The notes beneath the pieces were generated by a model. It was not told the origin of the DNA, searched no databases, and saw only the letters and a list, made by a program, of their open reading frames with translations. From positions 124,001 to 188,000 of the forward strand of contig MU278349.1 of the NCBI GenBank assembly GCA_022385755.1: a stretch of 64,000 nt of DNA, written 5' to 3'. Below, in pieces: positions 25,146-35,432 of the stretch. This DNA comes from Trametopsis cervina. Taxonomy: Eukaryota > Basidiomycota > Agaricomycetes > Polyporales > Irpicaceae. Each line of letters opens with the position of its first letter. The first letter of the stretch is position 1. Made by a program: the position numbers and the translations under genes.

Positions 25146-25654
25146 GGCAGCTAGAGTAGTAGTCTGAGAGCCACACACGGAAACCTCGAGAGCCCTGATA
25201 CCCTTGATATATGTGTCCAAAAGCCGTATATCTCGGGATATGTCAACCCACGGCGTTGTACATGACTAGGATACTCCCGCTTGCAACTGCGGACTGCGGA
25301 GGTAGGCTGGTGTAGCTCGCGGACGAGAGCTGTGCCGCAGTGTACCGCAGTGACATTTCTTCGAGGGTATACCTTTCGACGTTGCTCCTACGCGTGCTAC
25401 CCATAACCGTGTCGCAGACGTGAACTGCATGCATGCCGGTCTTAATGATAATGACTAATAATTGAATTGGGATGTTTTATCGAGTGGTCATGGGCCTACA
25501 GAGTTCACTCACGCTAGCTACGCCCGGTATACACATGTGTTTACAAGCTCAGCCTCTCATCGCCTTGTGTTGACCGAGGCTGGGCCTCCATATTTTCTCG
25601 ACATCTGAACCGCCATTGTGTCAGAACGGCCGTACCAGCTATGGAGGCACACGA
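25146..25654. other. Spacer between two GNAT genes
   Basis: These 509 bp hold the promoter of the downstream GNAT gene and the 3' UTR of the upstream one. A 63-codon minus ORF here has no GNAT motifs. Confidence 0.5.
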
Positions 25655-26184
25655 TTAACTTACAACTTTGACCAAGACAGGAGGGTCGGTCCATGTCGGG
25701 TCAGATTCCCCTACTACGAATTCTGCTACTGTCCTGAACCCGAACGATTCATAGAACCCTGTGTTCGCCACGTTGCTCGAGCCAAGCCAGGTGCCTCGCC
25801 TATTCGCGTCGGCCTTCGTGCAGAAAGCAGCGGCGACACAGTTAAGTTGTAGACTCGCTGTCAACGCAAAGAGGCTGCTTACAAGACCAGTAACGAAATT
25901 GACCATAGCAGAGCCATAGCCAAGTCCTTGCTTTGAAGGTCGGGTCGCTAGCCCGCCGAGTTCGTACATCTCTAGCCTTTCGTCGCCGATGGATTCCAAC
26001 AGAGCCTTTCTGAACTTCGTTGAGAATTCGGCCAGTCTCTGCAAATCACCGGTCAGCCACTAAACGAGCGTGAGGTGAGAATATTTACATCGTTCTGCTG
26101 TTTGGTTAGCAATTCCGGAGAAATCACGCCGTAAACGACGCGATGAAGAACCTTGTCCAAATCATCACCGACTAGGTCAAGCAT
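25655..26184 (-). CDS. Short GNAT-family protein, lacking the N-terminal half
   Basis: This relative of the neighbouring acetyltransferase keeps only the acetyl-CoA-binding half: MYELGGLATRPSKQGLGYGS has the QGLGYG loop, and WLGSSNVANTGFYESFGF and VGESDPTWTDPP match the neighbour closely. I take the start at 26184 (MLDLVGDDLDKVLHRVVYG), spliced to RLAEFSTKFRKALLESIGD. That gives about 150 residues and omits the region equivalent to the first ~100 residues of the neighbour. Upstream sequence contains no recognisable GNAT N-terminus. Either a distant first exon exists, the protein is a genuine short form, or this is a decaying duplicate. The splice sites inside are still good and no internal stop breaks the retained half. 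Confidence 0.6.
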
Positions 26185-27101
26185 CAGAAAGCATGATTAG
26201 TCTACGCAGGACAAAGAGACAGCGCGAAGTGCGAGTAGACGAGGATTTTGAGGATCACGAAGCATCATTGACTTTGAGACGGAGGCCTAGGGTGCCCAGC
26301 AAACGCTACAAGATAGTTATGTCCCTCCAGAGCCGCCAAAGCCAGAAGCATTGCAAGAAGTCCCAGATGAGAAAGTCTGAGCTAATGTCGAGCGCAAATG
26401 GTTATGTTCTAGGGACGAAGAGGAGATGTTACAACAACGGTACCATCTCCGATGGTTTTTGATCCAGTGTCGCCGGTCGGTCGTTCTTCGAATCCAGTTC
26501 GAGGAAGACCTCCGATGCCGCAAAGTTACACATGTCCGCGTAGGGGGTGAAAAACGTTGAACAGCCGATTTGAAAGCATTTGCGGGCTGCACTGGTAGGC
26601 CGGCAGGAGACGGCGAGGATGAATCGGACATCAATAACCAGCGGCCTGTATGCCCGCCTCACTGGATCTTCATGAGGTAGCCAAGCACTGCAGCTGAATG
26701 GTTGGGCTGTCCTCCTCCAATCCCTGATTTCCTCGCTTGCATCTGCTTGCTCATCGTCTCTGCGACGCGTCTGGTCACGGTCGCATTTGGCCTTGGTCGG
26801 AGCAGTAGATAACGGATCAGCGGGGTACAGCTGCCGATAGCGCGTACACACCGGACATTTGAGGCCGCATTCGAGGTTGCTTCGGTATGATCCGGTTGCA
26901 GAAGTGTTCGGCGAATTTGGCAAGCAGGCGGCTGGCAGAGTCAAGCGTCGCGATGGGCTTGCAGCCCTCTCTCCTCCGTGCCTCGACCAACAGCACATCC
27001 ACGTTCTCTACCAGTATTTGTACCCTCGCCTGCTTTCTCTCTCCTACCACCACCACCACCTTACAACCGCCCTTCACCTTCGACTTTTCAGCTCCTTCAC
27101 A
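26185..27101. other. Intergenic region upstream of the Kre9-like gene
   Basis: This stretch is divergent between the short GNAT gene and the wall-protein gene. A 189-codon minus ORF (26429..26998) is rich in Arg, Cys and Trp and looks like chance reading. The last 100 bp before 27102 are pyrimidine-rich with a CAC repeat near 27047, as in leaders of highly expressed fungal genes. Confidence 0.5.
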
Positions 27102-27797
27102 ATGCGTGTCGCCGCCGCCGTTCTCGCCCTCGCCACCTCAGTCTGTGCTCTCACAGTGACATTCCCGGACAACTCGACCGGTTGGTCTGACAATGGGTCC
27201 AATGTTGTCAAGTGGACCAGGGTGTCCTCGGACGCCACCAACTTCACCGTTGTCTTGGTTAACCAGGTTCGTTTTTGCGCGTGTAGTTTCGTTGTACGAA
27301 CAAATTCTTACCTCGCACCGTGCAGCAAGTCTTCCCTCCGTATTCTCAAGTTCTCAATGCGCTCGTAGACGCAGGTAGTGACGGTGGCTCTGTCACCGTC
27401 AACCCACCGAGCAGCGGATGGCCCGCCAAGGGTCAAGCCGGCTACCAGGTCAACTTGGCTACGTCCGCAGAACGCACGGATGCGCTCCTTGCTCAGTCCC
27501 AGCCTTTCGGCTTCCACGACCCTACCTCTTCGTCTTCTGCCAGCGGTAGCAGCGTCTCTGTTGTTTCTCCCAGCACCTTTGTTGCGTCCAACACTGCATC
27601 GTAAGTTTTCGCATTGCAATACCTGAGAATGCGGCTCACTTTTTCTTAGTTCTTCGGATGCGACCCCCACCGACTCTACTGGTAGCCAGACCAGCGATAC
27701 TCCCACCCCGCCCCCCAACACCAACAGTGCCGCAAACACTGGCGTTCAGGCCGTTCTATTCGGTCTCGTTGCTCTCGCCGGTGCTATCCTCGCCTAA
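27102..27797 (+). CDS. GPI-anchored cell wall protein with Kre9/Knh1-like N-terminal domain
   Basis: A secreted protein with a signal peptide (MRVAAAVLALATSVCA) followed directly by LTVTFPDNSTGWSDNGSN, typical of the Kre9/Knh1 N-terminal (Ser-Thr-rich GPI-anchored) domain. The domain continues across an intron into QVFPPYSQVLNALVDAGSD and AGYQVNLATSAERTDALLAQ. The second half is Ser/Thr/Pro-rich and probably heavily O-mannosylated. The end has a small-residue site and a hydrophobic tail (GVQAVLFGLVALAGAILA), as expected for GPI attachment. Two introns are present. About 200 residues. Such proteins act in beta-1,6-glucan organisation or simply coat the wall; the exact role is inferred. Confidence 0.85.
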
Positions 27798-28179
27798 ACG
27801 TCTGGATAGTCATAAGCGCGCTGCCATATGAGAGTGTCACACTTCCTCTCTGCAGCATTGTCGCCTTGAACAATGAATGATCCCATTTCTCTCTTCTTCT
27901 CCTGTTATGGACCTTCTGTGTACCTACAGTCTTTACAACGCGCCTGTCTCTACGTGATCACTACAGTATGGACTCTGGTTCGTTATCTCTTGGTGTATCT
28001 AATTTTTTGTGTCTTGTGCGTCTTCCCTCAAAGCGTTGTCAGTGTGATAAAGTGATGATTGCGTGTCTGTGATAAGCATGCGATGCCAATGCACTTCATG
28101 ATTCGCAGTGATGTTGTGGATTTGATCAAGATGTATTCGTACCCAGCTGACTCATCTGAACAGTTATCTTTCTACAACC
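27798..28179. other. 3' UTR of wall-protein gene and promoter of QPRTase gene
   Basis: These 382 bp lie between two same-strand genes. The first half is T/C-rich trailer sequence. A 60-codon ORF here is not supported. Confidence 0.5.
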
Positions 28180-29328
28180 ATGTCAAGTTCAGACCTGGAG
28201 CACTTCGAATATCTCCTGCCACCTAGCTGGAAAACTCAAGTCACAGCATGGTTGCAAGAAGACACTCCGTCCTTTGACTATGGTGGCTTCGTCGTCGGCG
28301 AGGCGCATCGGGAGGCATTTCTCCTTGGCAAAGGACATCAGACCGCAGTCTTGGCTGGAAAGCCGTTTTTCACGGAGGTGTTCAACCAGCTTGGATGTGA
28401 GTGAGTATCATTCGATGGTTGCAGGCCACTGAGTGTCCATTGTTTTCGCTGACAATGGTATCATGTTCTGTCGGGCAGAGTCGAATGGCACCTGGAAGAG
28501 GGAGAGACGTTTGACCCAGTGAAGCACGTTGCGACGGTTAGAGGAAAAGCTAGACATATTCTCCTTGGCGAGCGTGTGGCATTGAACATGCTCGCTCGGT
28601 GCAGTGGCATCGCGACGAAGTGCGTTCGGTTGCCTCCCCCCTGTATACGTCGTGGATTGACCGAGTTGAAACACAGGTCCAAGCGTATAAAGGACCTTGC
28701 TCGCACCGCAGGATACAAGGGCATAATCGCTGGTACACGAAAGACCACTCCCGGCTTTAGGTTGGTCGAGAAGTACGGCATGCTTGTCGGCGGGATCGAC
28801 GCCCATCGCCACGACCTGTCGAGCATGATTATGCTGAAAGATAATCACATCTGGTCGTCAGGTACGTTGCTACCTGTCAGCGACCGTTTTACTAGCATAT
28901 ATCGATACATAACGGTGCACAGGGTCCATCACCAATGCCATAAGGCAGGCGCGGAAAGTTGGCGGATTCAGCCTCCTGCTGGAGGTGGAAGTGCAGTCAG
29001 AGGCGGAGGCAGATGAAGCTATCGATGCTGGGGCGGATATTATCATGTTGGATAACATCGAGGGCAACGAACTGGTGGGTGTTGCGAGCAGGCTGAAGGA
29101 GAAGTGGAGCGGGAAACGCAAGTTCCTGTTTGAGAGCAGCGGGAATATCACGGAGACGAATCTGCACGAGCGTGCAATCAATGGTGAGTTTGATTTTGCA
29201 CTCAGCGGCGCAGCATGAAGCTGAATAAACCTCTGGCAGAGATCGACATCCTGAGCACGAGCGTAGTACATCAGTCTGTCCAGCATATTGATTTCAGTCT
29301 CAAGATCCAGAAGCCGAAACAGCAATGA
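28180..29328 (+). CDS. BNA6: Nicotinate-nucleotide pyrophosphorylase (quinolinate phosphoribosyltransferase)
   Basis: QPRTase converts quinolinate and PRPP to nicotinate mononucleotide, the last step of de novo NAD synthesis from tryptophan. The N-terminal domain opens with a leader ([20 protein letters not shown]) and has [20 protein letters not shown]. The catalytic barrel holds [40 protein letters not shown] (substrate-binding Arg, His and Lys), the acidic strand [11 protein letters not shown] and [12 protein letters not shown]. Splicing out an intron after RAIN gives [13 protein letters not shown] and DFSLKIQKP, the usual C-terminus. Four introns are needed and the length is close to the family norm of about 290-300 residues. 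Its stop is 110 bp from the stop of the convergent amidohydrolase gene, which acts on the precursor of quinolinate. Confidence 0.95.
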
Positions 29329-29438
29329 ATAGGGCAACTAACAGATATCACAAAGAAATTGTATTAACAGAGATGAAGCCTGGTTTCTCCCAAACTGTAG
29401 CCAAATAAACGTCTTTAGACCTCATGGTCTCATGGGGC

Positions 29439-30770
29439 TCATATCAAACCAAAGAGTTTTAGCGCATTGCCTCCTCGCACGGCTTCCTTCTCCGAGTCCG
29501 ACCAACCATCAACGCCGTCAATAGCCTCCAAGTTTTCGACAACACTCTTCCACTTCTCTGTCTCAGACAGCGGCGGAAAGAATGGGTGATCTGTCCCAAA
29601 CAACATCCTCGCACTCCCGATTTTCCTCTTATCGCCCGCGACGTTCTTCGACGCGCTGGCAGAGGACGAGAGAGCAGAATACGCCGGGGCGCGTCCGATG
29701 ACATCGCTGACGTACCCGAGCTCCTCTGAGCCGTACGCCACTGCGTCGAAGTACAACTTGCCGAGATAGTAGCGGGCATCGTGCGCAAGGCGGGAGGCGA
29801 CGATGGGGTCGTGGTCTATGCATGAGGCAAGACGGGAGGAGAGCTGGGGGAGGGCTCCGCCCGAATGCGCGAGCAGCACACGCAGGGTTGGGTGGCGATC
29901 GAACACTCCCGACAGAATGAGACGAGTGGTAGCCTGGTGTCGACGTGAGTATGATAACCAGGATAAATTTACTCTAGCTGCTTACAATGGTGGTCTCGAA
30001 TGGGAAGCCAAGCGCAAGAGGGAGAACATGCCCGTTGTCCTTCTCACCCCACGCCTTGCCGTCAACACCGTAGTGCGGATGAAGGAAAACGACCAGGCCA
30101 GCTTCGGCAATAGCAGTCCAGACCGGTTCAAGAGCATCATCGTCCAGTCCTTTGCCGATTCCTTTGGTGCCCATGATGATCCCTTTGAGATGCGGGAGGC
30201 TGGAGATCTGTTTGACTGTCTCTACCAGAGATGATATGCCAACTTCAGGGACAAGAGGGAGGAGACCGAACCCGTATAGACGCTTGATACTATCGTCTAG
30301 GATTGAGGGTCCTGTTGAACAGTATGCCTCCAGATCCTCGTTCAGTTCCCCTGCTAGCTTGTGCGCTGTGGACGCTGACAGGAAGTCTAGCCACGGGTTG
30401 GCCGAACTACAGAGTAGGAACACGGTTAGATATGGACGCAAGCGGCTCCTCTCGTACTCACCTAACGATAGACACGTCTATGTCGTGTTTATCCATGAAT
30501 TTGAGCTTCTCGTCTCTATCCCAGTACTGATAACATATTCAGAGCTGTGGCATAGAGGTCGTTTGTGAGATTGTTCGAAGATACCTGGGCACCAATGGGT
30601 CTGCCGACATCGGGTTCGTTGTCAAGAATCAGCAGCCTCTCTTCGGATTCGCCGCTGTCGTTCGTGCGCGAAAATATCCGGGGCGCCGCCGTACGTGAGC
30701 GAAGGAAGGACGCGTAGCGGGGCAGGTACACATGAGTGTGAATGTCCACGAGCAGCCTCTTTGCGGCCAT
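29439..30770 (-). CDS. ACMSD: Amidohydrolase-2 family decarboxylase, ACMSD-like
   Basis: This enzyme belongs to the zinc decarboxylase branch of amidohydrolases. ACMSD converts 2-amino-3-carboxymuconate-6-semialdehyde to aminomuconate semialdehyde and so withholds it from quinolinate formation. Metal ligands are visible: DIHTHVYLPRY (HxH) at the N-terminus, VVFLHPHYG, VLLAHSGGALP and the final Asp in LFGTDHPFFP. The segment LGFPFETT joins by splicing to ATTRLILSGVFDRHPTLRV, close to the animal enzyme pattern. A short exon gives YWDRDEKLKFMDKHDIDVSI, and the next block SANPWLDFLS is also found in 5-carboxyvanillate and resorcylate decarboxylases. The start at 30770 places HTH at residues 12-14, as expected. 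Three introns. The ACMSD reading is favoured by the neighbour, but an aromatic-acid decarboxylase remains possible. Confidence 0.85.
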
Positions 30771-31255
30771 CGTGTAAGATTACCACTAAAAGATAGAATG
30801 AGTAGCTTGCCTTCAACTGGAGTTAATGACTTGCAGTTTGGGTGGTGAATAAAGTCACAAGAACTGTGGAAACGACTACATTGGCTGCTCACAGTGATAA
30901 GAGGTCTGAGGCGGATCTCAGATCGACACAATGGATCGGCCGGACGATAGCGAATTGGACTCTCTCCTCACCATATTGCACGGGTCTACAGCGCAGATAT
31001 ATAGAAGTCATTGCCACATTCAACATCATTCTGAAGAATGTCACTAGACTTGCTGGTATGTTATACGCATATGCCACAGCGAAAATAGGATCGTTTCGAG
31101 ATAGGACCGCTTTTTGCCATCTCGGCTCCCCACGCCAATGACCCCGAACAGCCTGGCACTTCGAATTCTGCGGGAGGTTGGCTGTGGGTATCCTTACCAG
31201 CAGCGCGACTCGGTTCCAGTGTACTCTCGTTCTCTCGCCAACGCAGTCCTCTACA
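30771..31255. promoter_or_regulatory. Divergent promoter region
   Basis: These 485 bp separate the starts of the ACMSD-like gene and the coiled-coil gene. An ATG at 30932 opens a 38-codon ORF on the plus strand that could be an upstream ORF in the leader of the coiled-coil gene. Confidence 0.4.
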
Positions 31256-33186
31256 ATGACATCCCCTCGAGTGGACCCTGCTTCACTGCCAATTGATTCA
31301 GTTTTCCAAGGAATGCTGGTGGATGTATGAACCAGTCAACCGCACTTCAACGGTCGAACTAACACTAACTATCTTTCATACAGCTTGAGAGCCTCAAAGC
31401 ACGGGTCGCGGCTTACAATCGCATCGCACAGGATCAGCAAGCAATTATTGCTGGTTTGCAACGCGAGAACAACGACCTTCACCGAGAAGTGGCTCGTCTT
31501 AAGGAGGCTCAAGCTGGAAATCGCAATCCGGCGCGTTCAATGGGATCGGGTCGGGCACAGGGAAGAGGTTTTGAGCCAGAGGTGGAAGCACTGGAGAAAG
31601 AAGTGGACGGGCTTCGTCGGCAGCTAAGGCATTCTCAAAAGGTTATCCACGACCTAACAGGTGACAGGGTGCGACGGCACGCTTACAATTCTCATAGAAT
31701 ACTGACTCTGAAGACTTGCAATCACCTGCTCAGGCCTCCATTATGGCCAGCTCACCATCAGTTGCTCAGTCGCAATACAGGTCCCTTCACATGGACCCAA
31801 CTGACACGTCTACGCCCTTCATTCGTAGTGAAGCAACTCCGAAAGCGCCACGGACGAGACGTGCGACGCAACCAATTCCGTCTACTTCTCGTTCTCTTTC
31901 TGCACTAGAGATAGTGGGGGAGACGGCGCGACCGACTGACTTGCCTGAGCAAGCCAGCCCGGTGCGACGCACTTCTAAGCTTGACAAAGCTCAATTACAA
32001 GAGAGTCGATCAATGGATGCTCTGGACGGAGTTGATTTAGCAGGTTTGAGCATCAGTTCGGCCATTCCGCCGTCCAAGAAGGCGAAGCGGCAGAAAACTA
32101 AACCATCCACTGAGGCTTCTAACCGCGAGTCTCACAAAAACGGCAAAGAAAGGGCGGGCCATAGCCAGGAATCAGCAGTCACGCAGAATAGAGAGGATCC
32201 ATGGGAGACAGATCATACATATGATGGACCTGAGGACGCGGAGGACGACCTGCGGGTGGATGGGTCATCTCGGCAGTCTGCAGTTGCCAAAGGAAAGCGA
32301 CCGGAACGTGAAGCAGAGAATGCTGTTCCAGAGCCCTCTCAACCAGACATCCAGTTCATGGTAGATATATTTCCTGAGCAAAGCCTCCGTTGTGGACCCA
32401 TCGGGCAACAAAGGTTCCTCGACAAATTGGGCTATGACAACGAGATTGTATGTAATTGAAGTATTCTTTGTGTTGATCATTCCAGTAACTTGATCCCTAG
32501 ATTAATGAGTGGGTATTTGGCCTTTTTAGTTTCCGGGAATACTGAATGATACCGCTCAGGTTGGATAATATGGAAGGAAAAACCTCGTTCCATCTGATTG
32601 TCCGTGGTGGACACATCTTTGTAGCTGATCCTATCGTACTGAAATCCGGTGCTGACATGTTCATCGTCAACTGGGGCGATGAACAAGCCAACGAGCGGAT
32701 CCGCAACGCTATATGGGGTGAAGGCCGTTCATCTACCGCCACCTATCATACCTTCGTTCGGCGCATCCCTGGCAAGAAGGTAAGCAGAAAGTTGCATTCG
32801 TCATGCCTATTACCCATGATACCTGTAGGTGGAATGGTATTACGAGGGCAAACTGCGATGGTCGGCAGCAGACATGCCTTCCAAGTGGCCAGCGTACGTG
32901 ACAGAGGTAAGCTTAGGCAATCGCATCAGCTGTGCGCGGGGAATCTTACACTGTCTCTTGTATTGACCAGACGAGATCAAACCTTAGCAAAGTCCTTCAG
33001 AAACGCTGGAAAACTACCGACACTACCAATAAGATTGCTATCGACGTCGAATGCGATGTATTCCAGCAGTTTACAATTAAGCTGGATACAACCGAAGAAT
33101 TAACAGCAGCGTCCACAGCATTTGCTGAGAAGAAATTTCGCAAAGCGTGGATAAACACCCAGTCTTCCTCGGCCGTTACAGTCTGA
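31256..33186 (+). CDS. Coiled-coil protein with a conserved-looking C-terminal domain, function unknown
   Basis: I assemble this gene from about seven exons. The start at 31256 (MTSPRVDPASLPIDS) splices into a coiled coil with leucine heptads (LESLKARVAAYNRIAQDQQA, then LHREVARLKEA and VEALEKEVDGLRRQL). A long polar, Ser/Pro-rich linker with a basic KKAKRQK patch follows. The C-terminal block has FPEQSLRCGPIGQQRFLDKL, a probable 8-nt exon (32501..32508), then SFHLIVRGGHIFVADPIVLK and MFIVNWGDEQANERIRNAIW, YEGKLRWSAADMPSKWPAY and a last exon ending SSSAVTV. The 8-nt exon keeps the frame and leaves flanking introns of 53 and 51 nt. Without it the two halves would be separate genes with almost no space between. 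I do not recognise the family. Confidence 0.65.
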
Positions 33187-33557
33187 ACTCGTATGACGGC
33201 CTTTCCCCTCCTCGCTGCGCTGAGCGCGACTTTTGTATACCTCGAAGAGTTCATTAATATGTGCGTCGTGTAATCTGTGATTACAAGTGCAACTACATCT
33301 ATTGCGACTACTGTATCCTGCGGCGCTGTGTGGCTGACGCCGCGTGATGTGATCCTCGATTAATCACACCTGCCATATCGGGCTGCCCGAAACATCACAT
33401 CAAGGTTCTAGCCCCTATCCGTGACCCTTGTGACATATTCGGCTGTCGTCTCCCCGCGTTCTGATTCTCGACTGTTTCTTCTCGTCGTCGTTGTCCCCGC
33501 CGTATTTCAGTGTCTCATCGTCGTCCTCGACGCTCCCTCAGTCGCTACTCACCCACC
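33187..33557. other. Upstream region of the Ser/Pro-rich membrane protein gene
   Basis: These 371 bp end in a pyrimidine-rich stretch from about 33440 to the ATG (repeated TCGTCGTC-like runs), which resembles the leader of an abundantly transcribed fungal gene. No gene is seen. Confidence 0.5.
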
Positions 33558-34752
33558 ATGCGCTACTGCTCATTTTCAGCAGTTCGCAACTTTACGCTCT
33601 TTACTCTTGTCGTCCTATCATCACACTCTTTTGTTTTAGCCCAGGATGAGCCTGGTACCGGCAGCATAGCGCCCTCTCTCCCATTATCGCCTGCTTCGCC
33701 TTCACCGTCTCCCACGCCCTCCTCTTCATCCTCGCCTTCGCCTCCACCATCGACTGCACCACCCCCACCGCCTGTGTCTCACAGCTCGTCATCCTCAACT
33801 CCTTTGTCAGCCCCGCCGACACACTCTTCCAATGTGCCGGGGACATCTTCACAACCGAGCAAGTCCTCCTCAGGCGACTTGTCACAGTCCAGTAGCGGCA
33901 GTTCCACCAGTTCACAGTCCCAATCAAGTTCGTCAGCCTCTGCATCTTCAGTCAGTTCTACAGCATCATCCTCGTGCGTAACGTGGTTCGTGTTGCTGTA
34001 TTTCCCTCACTGACTTCCTTTCACATTAGGTCGTTAGCCTCTGTTCCTCCAGGGACATTTGTTGCTCCGCCACCAACCAATACGTATTACAGTCAGTACT
34101 CCTACACCGCTCATCTCGAGTCGCCATCTGCTGCTGCTCCGAGTGAGACGCCCATAGGTGCAGCCTCTTCGTCGGGAGCGAGGTACGGTCACATTCGCCA
34201 GGACAATGTGTCTCTATCTCACTTCTTCGTTACAGCTTCAGTCACAACAAAGGAGCTATCGCCGCCGTAGCAACTATTGCGTCCTTGATCGGTATCAGCG
34301 TCATTGCGTACCTTACCTTCAAAATCCTCAAGCGAAGGGCACGCCTCCGTGACGAAGAGGAAGAGGTCTACTTCGAGAAGTACCAAGAGCAGGACCCTCC
34401 TTTCCAGGGCACGGGGCCAAGTGACAGTTCATACAATATCGACAGTGCCATGCAGCCGGCCGCGACCAGTGCTTATCCTGACCGCTCCATGCACTACGGT
34501 ACCAACGACGCCGTTTATGCCGATCCTCAGCAATACGGCATGCATTACCCTCCCGGCACTGCGTACGCTGCTGCAGCTTATGGTGAACAGTACCAGTACC
34601 AAGGTGACAACAGCAACTACGGCGCGGCTGCAAGCACGGGCAGTCACCCGTACGCACGTCCGGAGAATACTAGCCGACCCGCTGCAGCCCCACCTGTTAC
34701 GCGTGGATATGACCATTCTCAAGAAATCGTTGAGACTGGTTATGCCGCATGA
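33558..34752 (+). CDS. Single-pass membrane protein with Ser/Pro-rich ectodomain and Tyr-rich tail
   Basis: The start at 33558 gives a cleavable signal sequence (FTLFTLVVLSSHSFVLAQ). About 190 extracellular residues follow that are almost entirely Ser, Pro and Thr, as in O-mannosylated stalks. A transmembrane helix (GAIAAVATIASLIGISVIAY) comes next, with a stop-transfer KILKRRARLRDEEEE. The cytoplasmic tail of about 140 residues is rich in Tyr, Gln, Gly and Ala with loose repeats around YGMHYPPGTAYAAAAYGEQY. Two introns. The layout recalls fungal wall-stress sensors of the Wsc/Mid2 kind, but there is no WSC cysteine domain. Function unknown; a sensor or adhesin role is inference from architecture. 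Confidence 0.82.
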
Positions 34753-35432
34753 ACAGCTGTCACACTTTCACCCCCCCACCTCCATGTCGTCATTCCGTAT
34801 ATATTTGCAAGGTAGTAGGGAGCCATCATCGTAGTCAGTCTTCCCTTTTCACTATATTATCTCTTTACCATCTTCTCCTTCCAGTGCATCCCAGCGCCTT
34901 ATACCCTTCGATGACTTGTGTCTTCAGTCTTCTCTGACACTCGTTCAGACGTATTGTGACTTTGTGTAACTATAAAGACTTTTCCTCAAGGAGCATGTAG
35001 GTCGTCCGTGTGTTGTGTTGTACTTCTTTACCTCTTTGTTCTTGTCTGGAGCAACACATGTAAATGGCTGTACGACATAACTGTCTATAAAAACCACCTA
35101 GCTCCTGCACAACTATCGGATATATCGTCAGAATGCTACGTATCTGAATCTACATCCCACCAGCAGCACTGATTAACTAGTGAGCGAGTCAATGAGTAAA
35201 GGGCATTTTATACACATCATGACATTGAGCAGTAACGTGAAATTGTAGCCAAGCACGAACAAGGACACATGCCAAAAACAGAGAGTGACTGGTGACCGGG
35301 AATTTCCATAAGAGACTACCCCGCATCCGAATTCTCGGACTCTTGGAGCAAGTTCGGTATCTCTTCAGGTTGAAGTGGCTGTCTCACACCTATACGAGTG
35401 CACAATCCGTTCGTATCGCTGCGTGGAACACC
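34753..35432. other. Intergenic region upstream of the methylglutaconyl-CoA hydratase gene
   Basis: These 680 bp include the membrane-protein 3' UTR and the hydratase promoter. A TATAAAAA at 35086 is 340 bp from the next ATG and so is a doubtful promoter element. No gene is supported. Confidence 0.45.

Noticed and set aside
26429..26998. 189-codon minus-strand ORF
   Set aside because: Arg/Cys/Trp-rich composition, no domain, lies in the promoter region of the Kre9-like gene; probably chance.
35086..35093. TATAAAAA as promoter of the AUH gene
   Set aside because: It is 340 bp from the ATG, too far unless an undetected leader intron exists.
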